Origin: Brevipalpus yothersi
Taxonomy: Eukaryota; Arthropoda; Arachnida; Trombidiformes; Tenuipalpidae
Direction: 5' to 3'
Assembly: GCA_003956705.1 (NCBI GenBank)
Contig: QZCP01000064.1
Location: 1-64,000, forward strand
DNA length: 64,000 nt
The notes under the pieces are model-generated. The model made no database searches, was not told the origin of the DNA, and was given only the letters and a program-made list of their open reading frames with translations. The position numbers and the translations under genes were made by a program. Positions 22,781-34,392 of this stretch are shown here, piece by piece (positions within the stretch are counted from its first letter, which is position 1; the number at the start of each line of letters is the position of its first letter).

Positions 22781-25103
22781 TCGGTTGGTGTTCTACTAGG
22801 AGGATTACCCAACAGTTTGATCATCGTTATAACGTGAAACAAGGATTGATAGTTCGTAAACCACTCAGGCAAGTACCCTAGAAGGCTGCTAAAAGATCAA
22901 GCGCAGATGCTTGGCTATCGAGAACGACGAAGGATGTATAAACATGTTGGCTTCTGTGCCTAGAAGGTACTTTCATCCGCACAAGAATTGGTCGGCTGGC
23001 TTCAATGCGATGTCTGCTCAACATACTACGACAATCGCCTGTGTATACCTGAACCTAGGGGAAAAGGTGATCATTCAGAGAATGAGATGGTGGAAATTCA
23101 TGATCTTACTTGATTGAAAAATTTCGCATCTCCACATGCATCGAGGTAAGCTTTGATGTACTTTATCAGGTAGCTACCCGTGGATATGAAGTATAGCTCT
23201 CGCATCGTGAAAGCAGGTCTGATCAACAATTCTCCTGGAAGATTCACACTTCTGAAATCAGTTTTCTTTCTGATAAGACCATACTCATCCACAGCTGGCT
23301 TCAGTTTTTGTTCGATCTCTTTTCTAGACTGAATCCTGTTCACAATTTCATCAGTGAATCCTTTATCAGATTCAAAGCGTTCTCCATACTTGTTGATTAT
23401 CGCACGGCATATCTTCAATTCGAGTAGCTTGCTATCTATGTTGGTGTTCTCAACAATGTGTTAAAGGGCCCTGAAGCGCTTCTTCAGCCGACCGTTGACA
23501 GCTTCCACAACCCAACGAGTCTTTGTCACGAAGCGAGTTAAGTTGGCATCTCTCCATGGTAGCTGCTCTGAAGCTGATGCTGGTGTATGAACATTGAAGC
23601 CTTTGTCTCGAAAATCTTTCACAACATCTCGGAAACCACGGTCAAAAATGAACACATCACCTTTATGGAAATGCTCGGAAAAGTTTGGATCACTAGCAGC
23701 TATTCTCCTGAAGATGGTTGCGTCATGTGACTTTGCGGTATTGTATGGGAATATTTCATAAATATACCCATCAGGGAAAACACACACCATTGGCTTGAAC
23801 GATGGTACTTTTTTCTGTCCAGAGAAAGACTCCTTTTGAACTTTTATATTCATGCTTTTTTGCATGTAAATGTATGTTCCATCCCGAATCGTTATTTTAG
23901 CTAGCTGAAATCTCTGTCTTCCAGATAACATGAGTCTATTAGCAATAAGAGTATGGTGTTCAAACGTCTGCTCTCTATTTTCGAATTGATTGAATCCGAG
24001 GTTCAGAGGACAGAACTTGGTGTATAAGTGATTGGTTATTTTCTTGATTTCCCAAAAGAGTGATGTTTTCGGCATGTTGAAAAGCATTGCGACCTCTTGC
24101 AATGACAATCCCGTCCTCAATCTGGAAAGGTATGCACCAAGACTCTGACGAGCATCTCCAAGATCACCTATGTAACCAAGCAGATCATCAAACTGGACAG
24201 AGGTAAGTGTGGTGAGCTGAGCAATTCGTGCTGGATTATTTCCTCCTGATTCAGGTATCTGAATACTCCCAATCACGGAGCGACCCTTGATTACCAATTC
24301 CAAGGCTTCTTTGTATCGCTGGATGTCCATAGGCTGCTCACTCAGAACTGGCTCTCTGGGAGGAAAACCAATGTGAGATTTACAAAAGCGAGCATTTTTA
24401 GGTATGAATGCTCGATAAATGACAAGAACTTCATATCTTTACCATTCAGGCACTACTGTGAGCTCAGTTTGATCATCGCAGCCATACAAACACAGAGAAT
24501 GGCTTGATATGGTCACATCAAAATCAGTTTCTCCTTCTGATTCCTCATATTCTCTCATCTCAAAGTCAGGATCGGTCCCTGGATCATCACAATCCGAATC
24601 AGGTCCTGGGTTCTCTGGATCACCTGGGTCTTGTTGTGCTTCCACATCTTAAACATAGTCATCTGGATCTCTCTCTTCTTCATCTTCTCTAACTGGTGGA
24701 AACTGGAAGACTTGAGGCTTCCTAGGCGATGGAGTAAAAGAGAGTGGACTGAATATTGATGGATCAGTGGAAATTTTCATGGAGCTAGCTGATGCCTCAA
24801 TTCCACTGAAATCGATCGGATCTCTTATCCCAGATAGTCCAGCAACTGGTCCGAAGACTTCCTTATTGTTGTTCTTGGACGATTGGAATCTGAGGCTTGT
24901 TGTCTTCTCCTTCTGGTTAGCTCAGTGTTCCACTTGTCTCGACATTTTCGACAGATTTCCCACCCTACCATGCATCCATATTTCGATTCTTCAGTGAGAA
25001 AATTGGCTACATCATCATTGATGATCTTGAACCTAGTCTTCACCTTATCTGTTTTTCTTATTGTCTCCCATGTTCTATCATAACCACAACAGATCTGCTC
25101 CAT
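22781..25103 (-). pseudogene. DDE/SWIM-family transposase (copy 5, nearly full length)
   Basis: ATG 25103 starts the Cys-cluster exon (CCGYDRTW, then a CRKCRDKW pair). After a frameshift near 24828 come the Pro/Asp/Glu linker and the core: first Asp in IRDGTYIYM, second in GDVFIFDRGFRDV, and glutamate in VTKTRWVVEAVNGRLKKRFR. The longest open piece is 24330-23461. Stops lie at 24651-24649, 24441-24439 and 23463-23461, and in the last exon. An intron at 23109-23055 (55 bp) matches the third-exon junction of the other copies. The SWIM finger is decayed (SGLRTINPCF survives). It is a DDE_Tnp_4-type transposase, now inactive. Confidence 0.8.
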
Positions 25104-25279
25104 TGTTCATAAGTTCTTGCTGGCGAGAAGATCTACTGATCAGAAAAGTTAAGAATTGATTAGAAGAGGAATTAAGAAAAATTATAGAGATAGAAAGACA
25201 TCATCGAAGCGTGACTCATCATCAGTAAAGATCTCTCTATGGTAGAAGTTATCTTCTGCTTATGAAAATCTCACCTTGA

Positions 25280-25990
25280 AGGAGCCATCAAGCAGCGGAG
25301 CCAAGCAAAAAGCAGCCCTAGGAAACACAGGAAAAACAAAAGTATACCTCACCAAGTACACACAACACAAACCTAACCCGTTCCTGCGAACGAAAAATAA
25401 CCTAACAAGCTAAGGAATGAGGGACTCAATAAGCCAATAAAAATTGGACAGCATAACCGGACGATATAAGCCAAAGTCAGACAGGGGCTCACCCAGGCCG
25501 CGTTTGTGCGGAGATCCTTCGCTGCATCTTCTGATGCGGGCAGTCCCTGTGAAGGCACCTTGCTGAAGGGTGACCATCCACTCTCCAAGAACCTAACGTG
25601 AAACTGAACTAAAGACTGAGGCCTATCTCTCCAGTCTTGTCACAGAAAACAAGTATTCATGAAGAGATAAAATGATAATAAGTGGAAGAAAGAAAGAAAG
25701 AGGAAGAAAAAGAAAAAAAGAGGAAGGAAGAGAGAGAAAAAAATCAAAAATTGCACAAAAAGCTGCTACCAACAGATGGAACCACACAGCTGCATGTGGC
25801 ACCATCTAGATTTTTGAAAAAAATCTGGCAGCACGGTCTTTAGACCAATGCAAAAAACAAAAATGAAAAAAAAACTACAAACATTTTGGCACTGGAGGCA
25901 GTGAAGAGGTCAGTGAGGGGGTGGGCGGGACTTCAAAAAACAATTTTGGTCACAAAAACCAAAGATTTTGACCAATTATGGCCTTAAATA
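25280..25990 (-). repeat. repeat unit U (copy 1): putative promoter and first exon
   Basis: This unit is repeated at 51640-51729 plus 63499-64000, where the young LTR element splits it. On the minus strand its end carries a donor-like CTTCAAG/GTGAGAT at about 25274; the other copy has GATAGG/GTAAGATG. It sits upstream of the transposase here and upstream of a Helitron ORF in the other copy. A 5' untranslated/promoter module fits best. Confidence 0.5.
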
Positions 25991-27719
25991 GAGAGAAAGA
26001 GAGAGAATACAGAACAAAACCGTTGACAACAAGACAACCACTTCAACCGGCTTGTTCCCGCTTCCTCTGACTTGCGCAGACTCACTCCAAAATTGGATAT
26101 ATGAGCGCCGAGTTTGATTTCCGTATGATGGATATGAGATTCTGGTTGAATTATAGCTCTTCTAGAGCCTCATCAGACACCAAAAATATTATATAAATAT
26201 ATTATATAAAATATTATTCAAATCGAATGGAGCAATTGAATAAATCTAGAACAGAGTATGAACTCGAAGAATCGCAGCTATTTTCGAATAGAATATCTCC
26301 AATGGATCAAGATGAACAATCGTTTCTCCATTTTTCCGATTTTTTTACATTTTGCACCCTGAATAAGGTCATTGATGAATGTCTTCTGAGTGTCCATGAT
26401 CTGTTCTGTTAGAAAGAGTCTATCTTTGGATGGTGGCAGCGACTTTGATGCGAAAAAATTCAAATCCAGATGTAAATGCATAATGAAATATTGGGGTGAC
26501 TTTTCTTTCTGCTATTTTCCGCCAATGAATCATGTGATCAACTGTCTAATCTTACGTTATTTGATGAGTTCTTTTCAATCGTGGAAAAATTATGTCGATA
26601 TCTTGTCGAGTTGACGAGATATAGACCAAATGGTCAATTTAGGGTTACCGAAAAAATTGATTTTTTGACGTTAAAACAATTTTGCATGGATCGATAAGCA
26701 AAAAATTGGTATGTGCTGAAAGTACTAATTGAGATCTATTCAATGAGTTAAGTTTGATTTTGGTGGCATGAGGTTCTGGTGGTGCTAGCCAAAATTAGCA
26801 CTTTGGAACGCGATTATCTCATGCTAGGAGCTATCTCAGAAAAAACACCAATGGTATTTGTTATCGATCTTGATGAGAGGAATCCGAAAATCTCATTTTT
26901 TTCAAATCTGTATCCATGGGCAAACAGCCCATGGGGAGTGGAATCCCTCCTTTGTTTCATCAACGAGTTTCTATGATGATCAGTATTTGTAGAAAAGAAC
27001 AATGGTCAAAAGCAGCCATTTTTGGCCCTAGATCGGATTCATCTGGAATCTTTCTTATTTTTCTTTCGATGAAAAACACGATTATGCTACTTCCACCTCT
27101 GTGGAACGTTTCGTTTTTGAGATATGGGTGCTAACGTTCCAGACACTGGTCAGGCCATAAAATACCTCAAACTCATCTGATCAGCTTGAAATTTAGTTTC
27201 TCCAAGAGTAGACACTGAGTCACGCTTGTTATCATAAAAAATAAGATAAAATCATTATCTAAACCCACAATCCAGAAAAATCACATTCTCGGCAAAATAC
27301 CATATCTCTCGAAATCGCTCTGAACACATTACAAAAATGACACAATGAGTTTGTCATTGTCTGTTCATGATGTTCTACAAGTTTGGAGGCGCTAACCGGC
27401 GGTTTTTTCTAATTATACCAAAAAACTCATTTCAAGTCAGAGAGAGTATATCTCTGGAAATCGCTCTGAAAACATTGAGAAAATTGCATGATACATCAAT
27501 TATCTCATGATAAAAATTCTGAAAAAGTTTCAGCATGCTAGCTGGCGGCTTTTCCAAGATATGAAAAATTCATCTCTTTCAATTGTTATGCATAGGCAGT
27601 GAGAGATTGCAGCATCAACAAGAGCATCCCTAGCTATCATGCACATGCTTGAGCTAGAACCATATTTTTCATCAGTACTTATCATACTCTCATAACTGTA
27701 GTGTCTTATAATGTAACCG

Positions 27720-28085
27720 AGAAAAAGCCTGAAGCCGAAAAAAGGGAGCTATTTGAGTGAGCTCGCTCAACTCACTTTTGGATATCGCACGTGCGCAGAT
27801 AGCAATATTGTGAGGAAGGGTGTGGTTCGTAGACTCCTGGTCAGTTTCATTCTAGCTTCCATCGAGGGAAGATTGCAAGCAACGCGCTTCTTATTTTCAT
27901 TTTTCTCATATAGTTGAAGTCTAGATCTGATCTGTTCAGAGTTTCAATTTTAGTTTTGGGTTTAGGTTTAGGTAAAGTTCGAGCTCTGGTTCATCACCAG
28001 CTCGGGTTTAATTCCCGGGTTCTCGGGTTTTTTGGTTTTTTGGTTTTTTCTTCATCTTGTGTTCTTTGTTCTAAAGTGCCCATCG
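27720..28085 (+). promoter_or_regulatory. conserved 5' region of the long-TIR transposon
   Basis: Shared with 19820-20296: GAGCTATTTGAGTGAGCTC, CTCAACTCACTT, an E-box-bearing CACGTGCGCAGA and a CTAGCTTCCATCG block, then TTTTAG/TTTAGG-like units. Conservation directly upstream of the same first exon in two copies suggests a transposon promoter; this is inferred from position only. Confidence 0.4.
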
Positions 28086-28856
28086 ATGATGGCTGACGAG
28101 CTGTGCTGCTGCTGGGGAAGAGAATATGATTCACTCCGTCGCCACCATTCGGAAGGCAAGAGACGTGGACAATGGCGAACATTTCGAATCTCCTCCAACG
28201 AGATGTTCCAGTGGATAGAAGACAACAGGGAGGATATATGCCGACGGAATGGATACATCATCAGACTTGATTTGGAGGTGACATTGGATAATCAGGTTTG
28301 TTCCCAATGCAGGACCCGCTACGTGAACTCCAAGAGAAGGGCCTACAGGATTAGCCAGAGAGGGATGGATCCTGGCTCGAGTAGCGATAGTGATAGTTAT
28401 GTGGATGAAAGTAGAGATACAACTCGAGCCAGCTCACTTGAGTTGGAAGATTTGTATCAGCCCTCAGCTCCTCATAGCAATAGACCACCTCCAATCGAGA
28501 TATAGGAGCTGACTGACAGTTTTAGCGAAGCTTTATCAACTCCATCAGTGCAGGAGTTTGCTCATCGGAGTAAATTCCCCAGATTTAGCTCACTCTATCG
28601 AGCTGAGCAAGAAGATTCTGAGGCGAATCCGTCGGAATCTCCAGATGAGGAGATACTTGAGCCTCGAGCAGGGCCTAGCGGCTACTCGAGATCACAGTCC
28701 GGAGCAGTCTCAGATCCTTCTGATAGGCAACCCACCAACATTCCCAGCTCAGATGATGGGTCTAGCTCGGATGAAGACATTATAGAACAATACACTTATC
28801 AAAGTATAATGAGTACAGATATTGATATGGCTCATACTCGAGAGTGCACAGGATAG
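28086..28856 (+). pseudogene. DDE/SWIM-family transposase, Cys-cluster and linker (copy 6)
   Basis: The double ATG at 28086 opens a frame with CCCWGREYDSLRR and later CSQCRTRYVNS, the two halves of the family's N-terminal Cys cluster (the fourth Cys of the first half is Trp here). A single TAG at 28503-28505 interrupts it, and the same frame continues through a Ser/Asp/Glu/Pro-rich linker to 28856. The catalytic core and SWIM finger are deleted; the right transposon arm begins about 50 bp later. Confidence 0.6.
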
Positions 28857-29497
28857 TCAGAGGTGCTCCTGTTTATAACTCCAATCTCTCGCTACCTGAG
28901 TAAAGCAATTGGCAGAGATAAATTGCTCATATCTCAGAAAAACCTCCAACTAGCACCTTAAAACTCGCTCAGAATTTTTTCCATGAGATGATCAATTCAT
29001 GATGCGAGTTTCATAATGTGTTCAGAGCGATTTTCAGTGATATGGTCTTTTTGAGATGAAATAGATGTTTTTGGTATAATAAAAAAAAGCCTCCAGTTAG
29101 CACCCTGAAACTTCATCAGCATCATATTCTCATGATGGAAAATCCATGATGTCACTTTGGTGATGTGTTCAGAGCTATTTTGAGAGATATGACATTTTGA
29201 GCAAAAATACGATTTTCCTGGATTTTTCAATTGATTCAGGATTTTATCCTATCATCATTAGTATCAACGAGTTGGTCAAAGCATTTTCCTTAAGAAAAAC
29301 TAAGTCTCGAGTTGAATCCGATGAGTTTGAGATTTTTTCTGGCCAAATCAAGCTTCAGAACGTCAGCACTGATATCTCAAGAACAAAACTTTTCACAGGG
29401 CTGAAAGTAGCACCATTGTGTTTCTTATTAAAAAATAAATAAGGAAAAGTAGGTTATATAAAAATCCGAGCTAGAACCGTTTTGACTACTATTCTTT

Positions 29498-31073
29498 CAT
29501 ATCGATCATTTGGACATTTTTTCAGAATAGTGAACGCAAAACTCGAAACACTTGTCTCCAGGGGTGTCTCCACTCCGTTCCGACAATTATTTACATTTCA
29601 TGGGCTACACTTTATTTTGAGACCCATCAATCATATCCATTATTGCTTTCAATGATGTCCATTTGGATTACTTAGTTGAAGATCATTTTAATTTGAATTT
29701 TTTTCGAGCTAATCTCCCTCAAGCTTTCGAATCTTGGTCATTAGTAATTCTATCATTTGAATTCAAGTAAGTTCATACAAGGTCACTCCGAATGTCAAAG
29801 GGGATGGAGAGAGCTTGTCCATTTTTCTATTATCAGTTCTAAGCATACCTAAGCTCAATGTGAAGATAGAATCCGTGCCCTTATATTGTTCGGATAACAA
29901 TTTGAAGTCTGGTTAGAGACGATTGGATCCAAGTGCTTATTTTCTCCAGAAAGATTGAAGTCACTCTTCAAAATATATTTCAATAATCTGTTGTGATCTT
30001 ACAGCATTGGATGAGATTATTTTTCCAATACTCTCTTATTTTTCTAATCAGTTAGATCATCGAGCCCCCCAGACATCCTTGAGATGTCTATCATTTCCAA
30101 TCTCGCTAGCATTATACCACTGTTGAAGAAGTGCGGAGCCTCTACCAGTATCGATCAAAATTATCATGGGATGTCAACTCATCTGCTAGCGTTAGCTCAT
30201 GAAATTTTGGCTCGGAGAAACTTTTAAATCTTCATATTAGATGCGCTTAATCTTCATGGTGCTGAGAATCTTGCATGGAAACTGGGCAACCTCATGATAT
30301 TTTTTTCTCCAATATTGTAAACATATTGGTGAGGTTGAGTGCAACCAAGTGTTCTTGTTGTACGAATTGATCATGAGAACCACTTGATCCAACAGATTCG
30401 ATCAATCTCTAATACTGACTCAATCAGAATGATCAACAATTGAGGTCACCAACAAATTTTATATGCGAACTTCACACGAGGTCACAGGTATTTAATTGGT
30501 ATCTGAAAAGCTTGGAGATGGAAGAGCCAATGAAGTGGTTTCTGCTTCTCAATACAGATGGAAACTCTGTTTCTCAACTCCCCCACTCTCCAGTTCAATT
30601 TCATCTGATCAACAGTCAAACTTTGAATCCTAAAGAGGAAATTGAAATCCAAACCAAGGCTCTAACGGAAAACTATTAGAAATTTTCTATTTGTCCCAAT
30701 CGAGTGGCAATCAAAAAATACATGTGAAAGAATATGCACAATGTAAAGCAAAATTGAACTTTGAATTCATTTTTTATCTGGTAATTTTTGTGATCACTTT
30801 TCAGACAAAAATGAGTAAGAGAAATGAAAGTTCAGTTCTCCACTAGACCAATCAATTTAAAACCACTTTTTTAACTTTTCGACTGATTTTTTGATTCACG
30901 CTACAATTGTTTGGTTAAATTCGATGGTCACAACTGATTAAACATCCAGAGGATCGCTTTCAACTTTATCGGAGGCACTGCCCATTTATTTGGAATATCG
31001 ATCAAAATTTTATCATCAAATCAAGGATCAAGAATCTCATCGAATCAGACCTTGACTGCCGAGCATGTGTTAA
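29498..31073. other. gene-free DNA with a dispersed repeat
   Basis: Positions 29940-30400 are an inverted copy of 2340-2775. A 79-codon frame at 30440-30679 has no recognisable features. This stretch separates the transposon nest from the host genes. Confidence 0.45.
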
Positions 31074-31769
31074 TCAAAGTAATTTTTCAAGAGTAGAAAA
31101 TTCAACATCCATACAAAGCATGAAGATGCCAAAAATATCCTGCGGTACTAGATGGACTTGCATTGTTCTATTATACTTCATTACAATTTGATTGTAATTG
31201 TGACGATAGCATACGATCTCCTCGGCATTTGAACAATAACCACAGGTTCTAATAACTTCGACAGAACGAGAATAACCATAAGTATCAGGATGCTTGTCTA
31301 CATCCCAATCTATGGACCAATGTGTAACTTTTGGATCGATTGAACTAATTGCTACCGGTGGACGAGCTAACAGTTTTCCATTCTCTCTTTGAACTATCAC
31401 CAAGAACAAGCTTGAGGGTAGAACAATTTCTTTCACTTGTTTGACAGATTTTCGTGGAGTTTGTCTTAATGTTCCGTTCATAAAATGTTGAGATATCAAG
31501 GTACCATTTATGGGCACAGCTGAGTTGGATTTTCTTCCTTGTGAAATCTCTGTAGGGTCAATTGTCATTCTTAGCATTTTAATTCATTCATAAATTGAGC
31601 ATAAACAAGAATTACCTGTCGAGTTACATTTCTCAGAAGAGAGAGTCGAATTAGCCTCTTTCACAGGGCTCATCAGAAAAATGAGAACAATTAAAATTAG
31701 AATTCCCATGATGATTGTCACTTGATAAAATAAACGCGATGCAGAACTAAAAAAATTCAAATGATTCAT
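31074..31769 (-). CDS. hypothetical type II membrane glycoprotein (209 aa)
   Basis: Exon 1 (31769-31616) and exon 2 (31549-31074) are joined across a 66 bp intron (GTAATTC...CCCTACAG) in phase. The intron is divisible by three but contains an in-frame TGA, which supports splicing. The protein has a short cytoplasmic head and one hydrophobic segment at about residues 18-34 (IIMGILILIVLIFLM), then a luminal or extracellular region. That region has several N-x-S/T sites (NST, NGT, NRT) and clustered Cys (CGYCSNAEEIVC). No family is recognised. I infer a membrane-anchored secretory-pathway protein; the intron size matches the neighbouring helicase gene. Confidence 0.55.
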
Positions 31770-32390
31770 TCGATTACTTCTGCGAAAGTCATAAATGAAT
31801 GATTTCTGGTAATCAATTTTCCCCTCTTTTTCTTGACTCCTTTTTGATAATGTTAACTTATCTTGTATATTGTATATGATTATGGTTCAAGTGGAGTGTG
31901 ATCATGTGCTTTCCTTTTCCACCCTCTCATCCGAGATCTTCAGCATCCTGACAAAAGCTGCGTTTTACCTGGGGAACAAAATCTTATCATCCTGATCAAC
32001 ATTATTACACCACCATCTTCAAACAGCCACTTATTCAGAGGCTGATAGTCGATTGAAAACCACTACTTGATAGCATTCAAATAACAAATGGAGAAGGGTT
32101 TGTTCATTCAATCTTGTCGTTTTCAGAATTCTCGATGAATGTTTCATAGATAGTGGATTTCTGGACAGATGCCCCTTCAGTTCACCAGAACCACTTGAAA
32201 ATAACTTGTTTCGGTATTTCCTCTTCTTCTGAAGATGTTGCTCTCACTAATCGATCGATAATTGCTTGATGTTTCTCCAGAAAACCATCTGAGTTTGTAT
32301 CTAAGCTCTTGAATTGTGCAAGAAATGCTTATCCTAATTTTTGGGGCACTTTTTTATCGGCAATATCTTTCTCTAGAGTGAAAATTGATA

Positions 32391-32703
32391 TACAGGGTGG
32401 GCCGGAAGTTTCTCGTCATGATAGGATTAAGTTGGAAGCGAATATTTTTTGGCCACGAAATAAAACAGTTCGATTATTTTCGACCATCATATCTCACCAA
32501 AAAAGTCTCAGCGTATCATTATATCATCAATAATCATGAATTTAATCAGAATTTGACCATGATAGATAGAAAATTCCGAAATAACCGGCCTTTTTAGGGG
32601 GGGGAGTATGGTAGTCAAAAATGATCGAACTGTTCAACTCGTGGCCAAAAAATATCGGCTTTCAACTTGATTCTATTATGACGAGAAACTTTCGGCCCAC
32701 CTA
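32391..32703. mobile_element. MITE with about 95 bp terminal inverted repeats
   Basis: The left arm TACAGGGTGGGCCGGAAGTT and the right arm AACTTTCGGCCCACCTA pair inward for about 95 bp, including TTTTTTGGCCACGA on the left and TCGTGGCCAAAAAA on the right. At 313 bp with no coding capacity and a TACAGGG terminus, it is a mariner-type non-autonomous element. The right terminus has lost a few bases. Its right edge lies only about 28 bp from the putative peptide gene on the minus strand. Confidence 0.85.
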
Positions 32704-32730
32704 GCAGCTTTGATCACTATTGGCCTTGTG

Positions 32731-32907
32731 TCATAGAGACCACTGATAGCAATTTTCTCCGTTTCCTTGAGATTCACTAGGAAAATCGTAAGAGGAAAAA
32801 TCGAATGCCTGTTTCCTGGAGAAAAATTTTTCTCACTTAGATTGATTTTCATTGGCCACCATCAAGAAGAAGATGCCGAGAGTAAGCCAAATAACACACA
32901 GTTCCAT
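32731..32907 (-). CDS. possible small secreted peptide (38 aa)
   Basis: ATG 32907 opens a signal-peptide-like segment (MELCVIWLTLGIFFLMVA). A good donor (TCTAA/GTGAGA at 32836) and acceptor (TTTTCCTAG at 32777) define a 60 bp intron, and joining is in phase. The second exon adds about 15 residues and stops at 32731, close to the MITE, which could have truncated a longer gene. There is no homologue in mind; the support is the signal peptide plus splice signals only. Confidence 0.3.
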
Positions 32908-33188
32908 CTTGAATAACTTCTGTAAAGAAGATTTAGATTGAGCTCGTGTAACATACGATGCTAGACTGATTAGCGCTAACCGATGATCATATCGCACGGT
33001 GCTAATGTTGAGCTGAGGAGTTTCATCTTGTAAGTATGATAGATTAAAGCTGATCTCTATGCTGATCAACTGATCCAGTGTAGAGAAAGAAGATCCAGTT
33101 TTTAGGGAAATAAAATTTTTCGTCACAAAAATAGATTTTCAAGGATCATCATCTCGTTGGTTAGCCATTAGCTCAAATTTTTGGAACT

Positions 33189-33618
33189 TCACTGATCTCC
33201 ATCGTTCATACCTCCAGACATTTGAGAAGTTTCCACTATCAATTCTGCCATTTTATCGTCAAAATCAGGATCATTATGAGGAATAGCTTTAGCTTCTTCC
33301 AAAATTTTTGCTCTATGGTCATCGACCAACTCAACCTCTTGCAAAACTTCCTCCAAAACCAAATAATTGGTAGCCTTTTTAACCAAAGGATCCATACTCT
33401 TGAAAGCATAATCTTTATTCTCCATATCTTTTCAGGCGATGGCCAAAGTTTCTTCCCACTCAACTGGATGAGGTTAAAAATGCAAAAGAAGAAGCATTAA
33501 ATATACAGTTTAGTTTTCATTATTATTTTTCGTGTGTTTTTCATCGAAACAAGTGCTAACTTGCATAAGAAAAGCTGGAAACAAGTAGAACAATGGCTAA
33601 AATGAGGACAAACTTCAT
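33189..33618 (-). CDS. possible secreted acidic protein (98 aa)
   Basis: Exon 1 (33618-33561) encodes a clear signal peptide (MKFVLILAIVLLVSSFSYA) and runs into a stop unless spliced at the weak donor GCAA/GTTAGC. Exon 2 (33427-33189) continues in phase and gives an acidic, helical mature chain (DPLVKKATNYLVLEEVLQEV..., ending MNDGDQ) without Cys. If splicing is wrong, the 78-residue second frame could start at its own ATG 33425. No family is recognised. It lies among other short signal-peptide genes. Confidence 0.4.
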
Positions 33619-33929
33619 TCTGATGGCTTTTTCGAGGATCCAAGATACAATAGATGACTACCGAATGGAATTTCTACAAGCATCTAGCACACAATGCTGA
33701 TTTGGCAGCAATATTAAAGTTGTGCCTTGCTTTAAATTGATTGTCTCCATCTCTCCATCTATGAGATGATCAACAAGAAATGAATTCCTCTTTTTTGATG
33801 CAAGTTTACAATCATTAATCCTAGTGAAAATTGAAACTTTTTTTTCTCATTCCGTTGTTCAACATTCACCGTCTATGAATTATGAGATTCAAAATGAGCT
33901 TCTTGTCCATAATCTTCAGAATTGATGAC

Positions 33930-34344
33930 ATGGAGCCATTACAGCTAGTCCAAATATTTTTGTTTGCAACTTGCTACTCTGTAATTGCTGTGTTACCTAG
34001 ACACTGGTAAGTGAATTCAGTCATAGACTTTTGATCTATTTTTCATGGACAATTTTCCAATTATCATTTGCAAAATCGTATTTATTCGAATATTTTTCCA
34101 TTGAAGTACAGTGTAGTATAGTGTAGTTCATATTTTTCTACATGCTGAGTCAATTTTTACAAATCATGGTGAAAAATTATTGAAAAGCAATCTGATCGAT
34201 GATCAAGCGGAACTGAACGAAATAATGTCTGTCATTCGTGATGATTTATGGTCTACAAAAGTTAGAAACAAAACCATCAGCCAGCACAGTTCAATTGATC
34301 AAACGATCCTATCGAGTATCGATCTTTTTTCAATAAAACGGTGA
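33930..34344 (+). CDS. possible small secreted protein (77 aa)
   Basis: Exon 1 (33930-34006) encodes a signal peptide (MEPLQLVQIFLFATCYSVIA) and ends at a strong donor TG/GTAAGTG. Exon 2 (34188-34344), after TGAAAAG, keeps phase and encodes DDQAELNEIMSVIRDDLW..., ending FSIKR; an AATAAA overlaps its last codons. The acceptor lacks a good pyrimidine tract, so the junction is uncertain. No family is recognised. Confidence 0.4.
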
Positions 34345-34392
34345 AATTTCAAAAATTCTAACTGTCTTAACATTTTTGAGTTACTTAGTTAG

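Larger units (their letters stand above)
21683..26992 (-). mobile_element. long-TIR DDE/SWIM transposon (5.3 kb)
   Basis: The left end CCACAAATGTTGATTATCAT and the right end ATGATGATCAGTATTTGTAG are inverses. The inverse similarity runs inward about 700 bp on each side (21683-22390 against 26230-26992), including the TTCCAAAGTGC-like and ACAAGATATCGACATAAT blocks. Inside lie the leftward transposase (22781-25103) and a 5' unit (25280-25990). It abuts R1- or R3-type ends on both sides, so the elements are nested or adjacent. Confidence 0.6.
26994..29497 (+). mobile_element. long-TIR transposon, internally deleted (2.5 kb)
   Basis: The left end AAAGAACAATGGTCAAAAGC and the right end ...TTTTGACTACTATTCTTT are inverses, with about 600 bp arms (26994-27610 and 28905-29497). 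The interior holds a 5' region and the first coding exon of the DDE/SWIM transposase (28086-28856) but no catalytic core. It is therefore a non-autonomous deletion derivative. No clear target duplication was seen. Confidence 0.7.
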
